This document shows positions 14,948 to 21,633 of a stretch of DNA of 33,833 nucleotides, in pieces. The stretch's first letter is position 1, and the number at the start of each line of letters is the position of its first letter. A model generated the notes under the pieces. It ran no database searches. It saw nothing but the letters and a program-made list of their open reading frames with translations, and was not told where the DNA came from. The DNA lies in contig JBKPDY010000127.1 of the NCBI GenBank assembly GCA_046728155.1, positions 1 through 33,833 of the forward strand, read 5' to 3'. The translations under genes and the position numbers were made by a program. The stretch comes from CAWDLX01 sp046728155 (GTDB lineage Bacteria > Actinomycetota > Actinomycetes > Mycobacteriales > Micromonosporaceae).

Positions 14948-15292
14948 TCGACGCCGGCGATCGGTCTGCTTGGGATGGCCGGTGCCGGCTCGTGTGATCC
15001 AGATCGTGCGACCTTCATCGTCGATCGCGTACCAGAGCCGCCCACCGCCGGTGACCTCGTACTGCCATTGTTCAAGGCTGGAGCCGCCGACCTTGACGAC
15101 GCCCAACATCCCCTTCAACGGATGCTGCCGTTGATCGATGTCGCGCGGGTCGCAGGTGATCGCGACCCATGCGCGGTCGAGATTCTCGGGCGCGGCGGCC
15201 AAGAGCTGCTGCCAGCCTTGACAGGCGCGACGGTCAACGGCACGTACCAGCCACGGCCGAGGTCTAGGAATCTCCTCGCCGCGACCGGTCAC
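14945..15292 (-). CDS. RelE/ParE-like toxin of a type II toxin-antitoxin pair
   Basis: 115-residue basic protein. The core follows a pattern recalled from actinobacterial RelE-like toxins: GWQQLLAAAPENLDRAWVAI, then DPR...HPLKGMLG, then LEQWQYEVTGGGRLWYAID (74-91) and TIWITRAGTGHPKQT (97-110). The alternating strands, conserved Arg85 and the terminal GHPKxT fit a barnase/RelE-type mRNA interferase fold, but the catalytic residues are not proven. GTG at 15292 overlaps the stop of the upstream gene (GTGA), the usual antitoxin-first arrangement. Expected role: growth arrest when the antitoxin is degraded. The assignment as a toxin rests on the pattern plus the operon architecture. Confidence 0.7.
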   Translation of the reverse strand: MTGRGEEIPRPRPWLVRAVDRRACQGWQQLLAAAPENLDRAWVAITCDPRDIDQRQHPLKGMLGVVKVGGSSLEQWQYEVTGGGRLWYAIDDEGRTIWITRAGTGHPKQTDRRRR

Positions 15293-15753
15293 GCCGCCTC
15301 CGGCATTGGGCGATCCATTACCGGGCCGTCACCTTCGAACGGACCCTGCAGCTCGCGGGCGAGCTTCGGGTCGGACCACACCTCGGCAGTCGAGCGCCAC
15401 GATGCGAGGTTTCGAGCGAACGGAGTGAAGAGGCCGGTGTCGGCCCCGGCGACAAGGTCGGCGAGAAGTTCATGCACGCAGGTGAGGCGTTCGGTGGCGG
15501 GCAGCCAGGTCAACCAGGGCAACTCCTCAGCTAGCAACTCCTCAGCGAATTCACGCTGACGACGTGCGAGGAGCGCCAACGAGCGCGCCGCGATCCGCAG
15601 ACCGGCGGCGGCCGCTTCGAACCGTTCGGCCCGCATAAGTACCAGGTTCTCCTCGTCGCGGCGCTCGAGGATCACATCGGCGTTGTCGAGCGACGGGAGG
15701 ATCTGCGACGGGCCGCGCAGAAAGGAGCTGTACGGGAAGGTCTGCACACTCAC
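15289..15753 (-). CDS. Phd-like antitoxin of the type II pair
   Basis: 154-residue protein. The N-terminal 50 residues (FPYSSFLRGPSQILPSLDNA, DVILERRDEENLVLMRAERFE) have the Phd/YefM shape: a short strand, a helix, then V-x-L-E-R-R-x-x-x-x-L-V-L, known to bind operator DNA as a dimer. The remaining helical part (LLAEELPWLTWLPATERLTC, then TGLFTPFARNLASWRSTAEVW) is longer than in classical Phd and should wrap the toxin. Start is uncertain: GTG 15753 gives the longest frame, while GTG 15747 has GGAAG 7 bases before it. A perfect palindrome lies just upstream. The toxin gene overlaps its stop. Confidence 0.7.
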   Translation of the reverse strand: MSVQTFPYSSFLRGPSQILPSLDNADVILERRDEENLVLMRAERFEAAAAGLRIAARSLALLARRQREFAEELLAEELPWLTWLPATERLTCVHELLADLVAGADTGLFTPFARNLASWRSTAEVWSDPKLARELQGPFEGDGPVMDRPMPEAA

Positions 15754-15761
15754 GCTTCCGA

Positions 15762-15787
15762 GCTTATCTGAAGTACTTCAGATAAGC
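15762..15787. promoter_or_regulatory. perfect 26-bp palindrome, toxin-antitoxin operator
   Basis: The half-site GCTTATCTGAAGT (15762-15774) is followed directly by its exact reverse complement ACTTCAGATAAGC (15775-15787), with no spacer and no mismatch. It ends 8 bases before the antitoxin GTG, so bound protein would block the promoter. It is AT-rich compared with its surroundings. It should be the autoregulatory operator of the pair. Confidence 0.85.
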
Positions 15788-15997
15788 GAACCATTAGCGC
15801 CGTTGTGGTCATGACGAGATCAAGATGCGCGCTGGAGGCGGCCCGGCTCCCGAGCCACGTCGTACTGTGGCCTGCAAAGGGGCGACGGTACGACGCAACC
15901 GATCGCCGGCCCACAATGGACAGTGCGAGCTGGCACTCTTGGCTCGACTCGGGTAACCGACACATCGGCGACACGGTCGGGAAGGGGGAGGAACGGC

Positions 15998-16636
15998 ATG
16001 GCGCGGATCGGACTGGCCGCCGCCACTGAAGAGGTGGCCAGGCGTGACCCGGCCCTGGCGAAGCTCATCGCCCGGGCTGGTCAGATCACTTATCGGCCGC
16101 GCTCAGCCGACGGGCCGTTCGCGGCGCTCGTCCGGGCGATCGTCTTCCAGCAGCTCGCCGGGCGGGCCGCGCAGGCGATCCTCGGCCGGGTGGTCGAGAC
16201 AGTCGGCGGCGTCGTGTCCCCTGAGGCGCTGGCGGCGGCTACCGACGCGCAACTGCGGACGGCTGGTCTTTCCGGCAACAAGGTCGCCGCGCTGCGGGAC
16301 CTGTCGGCGAAGGTCCTTGGTGGTGAGGTTAACCTGAGTCCGTCGGCGAAGGACAGCGACGAGTCGGTGATCGACAGTCTGATCCGGGTCCGGGGCATCG
16401 GGCGCTGGACCGCCGAGATGTTCCTCATGTTCGAGCAACGCCGGCTCGACGTATGGCCGGTTGACGATCTCGGCGTCCGGCAGGGGTACGCGTTGATCTG
16501 GGGCCTGGACCCGGTGCCGTCGGCCAGGCAGCTCGCGCCGCTCGGTGATCCATTCCGGCCGTACCGCTCGGTCGTCGCGCGTTACTGTTGGGAGGCGGTC
16601 GCGCTCAGTCGCCGCACCGATACGCGCCTTCGCTGA
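15998..16636 (+). CDS. DNA-3-methyladenine glycosylase II (AlkA-like, HhH-GPD)
   Basis: 212-residue base-excision-repair glycosylase that removes alkylated purines from DNA. The helix-hairpin-helix lies at VRGIGRWTAEMFLMF (131-145), followed by the Gly/Pro...Asp region DVWPVDDLGVRQGY, whose Asp156/157 is the expected catalytic residue. The N-terminal half has the family stretch FAALVRAIVFQQLAGRAAQAI (41-61). Length suits the short actinobacterial AlkA form without an Ada domain. ATG at 15998 has GGAGG 6 bases upstream. Its stop lies 4 bases from the broken end of the opposing lysyl-phosphatidylglycerol synthase pseudogene, so the 3' flank is a deletion junction; the enzyme itself looks complete. 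Confidence 0.92.
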   Translation: MARIGLAAATEEVARRDPALAKLIARAGQITYRPRSADGPFAALVRAIVFQQLAGRAAQAILGRVVETVGGVVSPEALAAATDAQLRTAGLSGNKVAALRDLSAKVLGGEVNLSPSAKDSDESVIDSLIRVRGIGRWTAEMFLMFEQRRLDVWPVDDLGVRQGYALIWGLDPVPSARQLAPLGDPFRPYRSVVARYCWEAVALSRRTDTRLR

Positions 16637-16640
16637 ACGA

Positions 16641-18245
16641 CCTGGATGCCAGTCCGGAAGGTACTTCGCGTTCGCCCGGTAGAGCGATTCGATCTGCCAG
16701 AATCGCGAAAGGACGAGTAGGACGCTTCGCCAGGTACGGAGAACCGGCCCCGCGCCAAGGCGGTCGGCCCGCGCGAACACGGAACGCAGGACCGCGAAGT
16801 TGAGCGATATCCGGGCGATCCCGTGAGCCGCCGCGTGGTGCACCGCGGCCGTCACCATGAACTCGATCAAGCCGTTGTCACTGGCCGAGTCGCGGCGCAT
16901 GAGGTCGAGGGAGAGTCCGTCGTCACCCCATGGCACGAACTGGAGGACGCCGCGGACCCGTTCGTCATTGTCGCGGGCCAGAACGAGAAGCAGTTGCCGT
17001 CGTCCGGATCCCCGACCCGGGAGAGGGCCATCGAGAACCCACGCTCCGCTTCGCCGTCGCGGAATCGGTGGGCAGCGCGAGCCGCTTCCTGCACCACCGA
17101 GGGCGGAAGGTCGCTCTGTCGACCGATATCGCAGACATATCCGGCTCGGCCGACCCTTCCGACCGCCTGTCGGACGCCCCGCATGGCCCGACCGTCGAGG
17201 CTGAAGTTGGCGACATCGATGATCGCCTCGTCGCCCAGTTCGATCGCGTCCAGGCCATGGCGCTGATAGACCCGGCCGCCCTGCTCGGAGCAGCCGATGA
17301 CGGACGGTCGCCAACCGTGCCGACGGGCGTCGGCCAGCCAGGCCGCGATCGCCCCCGGCCACGCCTCTGGGTCGCCGAGCGGGTCGCCCGAGGCGAGGCT
17401 CACTCCCGAGAGCACGCGGTAGGCGATCGCGGCCTTTCCCGTCGGCGAGAAGATCAGAGACTTGTCGGCTCGAAGAGCGAAGTACCCCAGCGAGTCGCGG
17501 GCGCCATGCTTTTCCAGGAGTGTGCGCACGCGCTGCGCATCATCGGGTGAGTGACCCGGCCGCTGGGCCGCCGGGCGCAGCAGTAACACGACGGCGGCGC
17601 AGCCGGCGAGCAACCCATCGTCGCGGTGGTGATGGCCAGCCCGTCGGCGGCCGCCTGACTCTTGAACTGCAGCGGGCCGGTGACGCCGACCATCCCGTAG
17701 GCGACCTCGACAAACCACAACCTGGCCGGCTGCCCGGCGACCAGTGCGGCGTGGCGGGCGGCGACCTCCAGGATGCCGGCCGCGTATCCCGCCAGCGCGA
17801 ACCCGGCCGCCACTGCGATCGCCCGCCAGCGGCTCATCCGGTCTGCGGCCGCCGGAAACTCGTCCCGGCTCGTGAGCAGCATTACCAGCACCAGGGCAGA
17901 GACGGCCGCCGCGTCAACATCGAATCCCTTGACGATATTCACCACCACGCTGACGGCGGCGAGGACAACCGCCATCCACCACGCCTCGCGTTTGCCTCGA
18001 CGCAGGCCCGCCCCGAGATAGACCAGCAACAAGCCGACCGCTCCGGTCACGGCACGCGCCGTCTGCAGACCGATGAGTGGAATGATGTCGGCGAGTACGC
18101 CGAGATGCTGCATCCGGCGAGGCATGAGCATCGCAACGATGTCGACGAGGCCGGCGAGCGTGACGAGCCGGGCGAGCCAGCGGGCAGGCAGACGCGGGGC
18201 GGCCTGAGGCCGCACGCCGCCGCCATGCCCCTGGGTGTTGTGCAC
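16641..18245 (-). pseudogene. lysyl-phosphatidylglycerol synthase-like (MprF/DUF2156), two frameshifts and lost 3' end
   Basis: Three reading frames together give one MprF/LysX-like protein. The first (18245 to about 17614) has the membrane half with six or more helices, ending ...LAITTATMG. The second (about 17616 to 16991) resumes with LLAGCAAVVLLLRP and carries the aminoacyl-transferase domain: LLEKHGARDSLGYFALRADK, YRVLSGVSLASGDPLGD and WRPSVIGCSEQGG. The third (about 16990 to 16641) gives LLVLARDNDERVRGVLQF, then DLMRRDS and SLYRANAKYLPDW. Both changes are -1 frameshifts: one by loss of a base in a G run (CCC at 17614-17616 on the + strand), the other near 16990. Homology stops at about 16641, 5 bases from the AlkA stop, so the last part is missing. 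Such enzymes add lysine to phosphatidylglycerol and protect against cationic peptides; this copy should be dead unless the frameshifts are sequencing errors. Confidence 0.8.
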
Positions 18246-18286
18246 GCATACAGCATGCCTCGGCGGTGCTGAAAGGATCCTTAAGA

Positions 18287-19723
18287 TCACACGGACCGCG
18301 GAAGTTCGAGTCGCATGAGCGTGCCGCCGGGACTGTCCACAACCTCGATCCGGCCACGGTGCGCCCGTACGATCTCGCTCACGATGGCCAGACCAAGCCC
18401 GCTGCCAGCGCCGTCATCACGTGAGCGGCTCTCATCCAGCCGGACGAACCGCTCGAATATTCGCTCCCGGTCAGCGACCGGAATCCCCGGGCCGTCATCT
18501 ATTACCTCAACAATTGCGCGCTCAGGTTCAGATCGAACACGCAGCGTAACGGTCGTTGTGGCATGTCGAGCAGCGTTGTCAACGAGATCGCGGAGTGCCT
18601 GGGCCAGCTGGTGAGCATCGCCACGAATCCGCACCGGCTGGACCTCCGCCGCCACCAGCAGGCGTGGATCGGCGGCGCTCAGTCGTAGCCGCTCGGCCTC
18701 CACAAGATCGTCGAGATCGACATCGTGCGTGTGCTGTACCAGACCTTGGTCGTCCGCCCGGGCGAGGATGAGCAGCCCCGCGACCAGTCGTTCCAGCCGC
18801 TCGGCCTCCTCCATCAGCGTGGTGACGACCGCGGCGTTCTCGGCCGTCGGGGTCACCAGTTCAAGACCGGCGCGCAACGTCGCGAGCGGACTTCGCAGCT
18901 CATGGCTCGCATCCGCGATGAAGCGTCGCTGTGAGGTCGCCGCAGCCTCGAGGCGATCGAGCATTGCGTTCATCGTTTCAGCGAGCCGGGCCACCTCGTC
19001 GCGGGCCTGAGGGACCGGTACCCGGGCGTCGAGGGCGCGACTGGATATCGTCGCCACCCGCGCGCGGATCGCCTCGACCGGGCGCAGGGAGCGCCCGACG
19101 AAGACGAACGTGGCCGTCCCGACGACGAGCAGCAGGATCGGAAATCCGATCGCGACCAGGGTGACCGCGGAGTCCAGGCTGCCGCCGACTCCACGTAGGG
19201 ACTGCGCGACCTGGATCGTGTACGTACCTCGCTTGGTCCCGACTCCGGCGGCGACGATCCGGTAGGGGTCCTTGCCGGATACGAGCGCCCGATCTTCGCG
19301 GAGGATCTCACCCGCATGGGGACGCAACGGCGAGAAGGCCACCGGTGCCCTGCGAAAACCGGGGGACGCCGCGATGACCCGGCCCGACGGGTCGAGCACC
19401 TCAGCCACACTCAGCTCGCCGCTGGGTTCGGCTAGCCGCGCGCCGGTCGGCGAACCTTGCGTCGCCGCGACATCGGCCGCGATGTCGCGGGCGCGGTCGG
19501 TAGCCGCGTTGTCGACATTGGCGACGAGCTCACGCTGGTACTGCCAGAGGAACACACCCGCGCCCGCGATGAAGGCCACCGCAACGACGGTCGCCGCGGC
19601 GAGCGCCGACCGCAACCGCACGCCGAGGATGCGGCGCGATGCCCTGGCGACGGCGGCAGTTCCGGCGAGTACCGCTGCGCGGGGTCGTTCAATCCACGCG
19701 CGGCCAGGGTATGTCGGTCGCAT
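18287..19723 (-). CDS. sensor histidine kinase, OmpR class, without a partner regulator
   Basis: 478-residue kinase. Transmembrane helices at about 38-60 and 187-209 flank an extracytoplasmic sensor domain (61-186). HAMP follows (210-262), then HisKA with His274 in ASHELRSPL, then HATPase with N-box Asn383 (LVDNAARH), DDGPG (409-413) and GSGLGL (440-445). All catalytic motifs are intact. OmpR-class kinases normally follow their response regulator, but the 150 bases upstream hold no such gene and the next gene there is unrelated. The start at 19723 has no good ribosome-binding site; GTG in the frame about 34 codons later is an alternative. Its stop lies about 40 bases before the MprF pseudogene, which may have been its cotranscribed target. 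Confidence 0.88.
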   Translation of the reverse strand: MRPTYPGRAWIERPRAAVLAGTAAVARASRRILGVRLRSALAAATVVAVAFIAGAGVFLWQYQRELVANVDNAATDRARDIAADVAATQGSPTGARLAEPSGELSVAEVLDPSGRVIAASPGFRRAPVAFSPLRPHAGEILREDRALVSGKDPYRIVAAGVGTKRGTYTIQVAQSLRGVGGSLDSAVTLVAIGFPILLLVVGTATFVFVGRSLRPVEAIRARVATISSRALDARVPVPQARDEVARLAETMNAMLDRLEAAATSQRRFIADASHELRSPLATLRAGLELVTPTAENAAVVTTLMEEAERLERLVAGLLILARADDQGLVQHTHDVDLDDLVEAERLRLSAADPRLLVAAEVQPVRIRGDAHQLAQALRDLVDNAARHATTTVTLRVRSEPERAIVEVIDDGPGIPVADRERIFERFVRLDESRSRDDGAGSGLGLAIVSEIVRAHRGRIEVVDSPGGTLMRLELPRSV

Positions 19724-19876
19724 CCGTCGGGCCGGTCAGCATTGGCCCCAGAATCGATACTCCGGCAGGAGGCCTCACTTACCCACACCGGGTCCCCGCG
19801 AGCCGAGCCGGGGGTGCCCGGTCCGGCGTCGACGGCGACGGATTGGTGACCCGACCCCGGGTTTTATGTCGCGGAG

Positions 19877-20191
19877 TTATCCGCCTGCCATCGCTCCGAG
19901 GATGATGAACGGCTCCTCGCCGGCCAGGACACGTTGAGGCAGCACAGTGTCAGGAGACTCGTTGGACAGGTCCTCCTCGCATGCGTAGAAACGTATGAAT
20001 GCCCGGCGCTTCCCGCTCGGACGGTCACGGATCGTGCCGAGCAGCATCGGGTACTTCGCCTCCAGGGCGTCCAGCACGGCGCGCTGCGTCACTGGTCCGG
20101 CGTCCTGACCCTGGCCGTTAACGTCGAGCCGCACCTCGCCAGTGACGTGAGCCAGGTTCTTCAGGTGGGCCGGGAGGACGACGCGGATCAC
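19877..20191 (-). CDS. MoaD/ThiS-like ubiquitin-fold protein ending in Gly-Gly
   Basis: 104-residue beta-grasp protein. The start VIRVVLPAHLKNLAHVTGEV is the first strand pair of MoaD-like folds; QRAVLDALEAKYPMLLGTI is the central helix; EEPFIILGAMAGG is the C-terminal strand and tail. The chain ends exactly at Gly-Gly before TAA, as in sulfur carriers whose C-terminus is thiocarboxylated by an E1-like enzyme. No MoeB/ThiF-like gene is in the window, so any activation would be from elsewhere. GTG at 20191 overlaps the stop of the upstream propeller gene (GTGA), so the two are translated together. Its partner suggests a role other than molybdopterin synthesis. Confidence 0.85.
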   Translation of the reverse strand: MIRVVLPAHLKNLAHVTGEVRLDVNGQGQDAGPVTQRAVLDALEAKYPMLLGTIRDRPSGKRRAFIRFYACEEDLSNESPDTVLPQRVLAGEEPFIILGAMAGG

Positions 20192-21303
20192 GGCAACGCC
20201 TGGACTTCCACCGAGAGGACGGCCGGCAGGTCTCGGACGATCGGCGTCCACGAGTCGCCGCTGTCGGCCGAGTGGTAAACCTGGCCGCCGGTGGTACCGA
20301 AATAGATCCCGCACGGGTCGAGGGTGTCGACCGCCATCGCGTCGCGGTACACGTTGACGTAGCAATCGGACTGCGGCAGGCCCTTCGTCAGCGCCTCCCA
20401 CTCGTCTCCTCCGCTGCGGCTCCGGTATACGCGCAACTTGCCCTCGGGCGGGAAGTGCTCCGAGTCGCTCTTGATCGGCACGACGTAGATGGTCTCCGGC
20501 TCATGCGCGTGTACCGCGATGGGGAAGCCGAAGTCGGATGGCAGGTCGCCACTGACCTCGTGCCAGTTCGCGCCCGCGTCGTCGGTCCGCATGACGTCCC
20601 AATGCTTCTGCATGAACAGTGTGTCCGGCCGCGCCGGATGTTGGGTGATCCGATGCACGCAGTGGCCGACCTCTGAGTCCTGGTCGGGAATCTCCCCCGA
20701 CCGTAGCCCCTTGTTGATGGGCTGCCACGTCGCGCCGGCATCGTCGCTCCGGAACGCGCCGGCCGCCGAGATGGCGACGTAGATCCGATCCTTGTTCTGC
20801 GGGTCCAGGATGATCGTGTGCAGGCACAGGCCTCCGGCGCCTGGCTGCCACGTCGGCCCGGTCTGATGCTGCCGGAGCGCGGTGAGTTCCTTCCACTTCT
20901 GGCCGCCGTCACTCGAAACGTAGAGCGCGGCGTCCTCGCCACCCGCGTACACGGTGTCGGGATCGTCGCGGGAAGGCTCGAGATGCCAGATCCGCTTGAA
21001 CTCCCACGGACGTGGGGTTCCGTCGTACCACAGGTGATCGCCGACCTCACCTTCGTATGTGAAGTCGTTCCCTACCGTCGTCCAGGTCTTGCCGCCATCA
21101 TCCGAACGCTGGACGACCTGCCCGAACCAGCCGCTCGTCTGGGATGCGTAAAGCCGGTTCGGGTCGGCCGCTGACCCGTTGAGGTGGTAGATCTCCCACC
21201 CCCCGAAGTGCGGCCCATCGACCGTCCAGTCACCCCGCTTGCCGTCCGAGGTCAGCGTGAACGCGCCCTTGCGCGTGCCGACGAGTACCCGTACCCCACT
21301 CAT
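20188..21303 (-). CDS. six-Asp-box beta-propeller (exo-sialidase/VPS10-like), cytoplasmic
   Basis: 371-residue propeller. It begins MSGVRVLVGTRKGAFTL and has Asp-boxes at SDDGGKTW (67-74), SSDGGQKW (130-137), SDDAGATW (186-193), TDDAGANW (240-247), SRSGGDEW (295-302, degenerate) and SADSGDSW (345-352). There is no signal peptide, unlike true sialidases, and the Arg triad and Tyr/Glu pair of sialidases cannot be placed, so the enzyme name is not justified. The ATG at 21303 has GGAAGG and GAGGGT just upstream. The pairing with a MoaD-like protein recurs in actinobacteria as far as I recall; the function of the pair is unknown. Confidence 0.88.
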   Translation of the reverse strand: MSGVRVLVGTRKGAFTLTSDGKRGDWTVDGPHFGGWEIYHLNGSAADPNRLYASQTSGWFGQVVQRSDDGGKTWTTVGNDFTYEGEVGDHLWYDGTPRPWEFKRIWHLEPSRDDPDTVYAGGEDAALYVSSDGGQKWKELTALRQHQTGPTWQPGAGGLCLHTIILDPQNKDRIYVAISAAGAFRSDDAGATWQPINKGLRSGEIPDQDSEVGHCVHRITQHPARPDTLFMQKHWDVMRTDDAGANWHEVSGDLPSDFGFPIAVHAHEPETIYVVPIKSDSEHFPPEGKLRVYRSRSGGDEWEALTKGLPQSDCYVNVYRDAMAVDTLDPCGIYFGTTGGQVYHSADSGDSWTPIVRDLPAVLSVEVQALP

Positions 21304-21633
21304 ACCCTCATCCTTCCGCTTCATCCGGTGACGTGCATGTTGACCAGCCGCCAAGCCGAAACTCATCGGCCGTGGGCGCCTGAGACCCAGTCTTACTCCA
21401 CTGGTACGACGAATCCGCGTGACCGCATTCGACAAGTACCGGAGATGAATGGTGCGAGCCGCGTGGGGCTAACCGTCCATACCAGGCATTTCACCTGCAA
21501 TCGTCTGACCGCCAATGCGATCGGAAGATCCAACAGACGTCGCGTGAGACGGCAGAAACTAGGCTCGTCGCGACGGTCTGTGGGATCTTGCGCCGCGGCC
21601 CCGCCGTGACCGCGTCCGATAAAGAAGGTTGCG
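21304..21633. other. 330-bp intergenic region
   Basis: No gene is supported here. It contains the ribosome-binding site and promoter of the propeller/MoaD pair at its left end and a long inverted repeat (21525-21589) at its right end. Nothing else is visible. Confidence 0.6.
21525..21589. terminator. long stem-loop after the glycosyltransferase gene
   Basis: The arm AAGATCCAACAGACGTC (21525-21541) pairs with GACGGTCTGTGGGATCTT (21572-21589) with one mismatch and one bulge over about 17 bp; the loop is 30 bases. It lies 45 bases past the stop of the leftward glycosyltransferase operon, so a terminator is the simplest reading. The long loop would also suit a small mobile repeat. Confidence 0.5.

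Noticed and set aside
19850..19868. Hairpin ACCCG/CGGGT followed by TTTT as a terminator
   Set aside because: It would act in the rightward direction, where no gene ends.
19724..19876. Remnant of a response regulator upstream of the OmpR-class kinase
   Set aside because: No frame shows receiver or winged-helix motifs in these 150 bases.
20188..21303. True exo-sialidase activity for the six-Asp-box propeller
   Set aside because: No signal peptide and no recognisable Arg triad or Tyr/Glu nucleophile pair; only the fold is supported.
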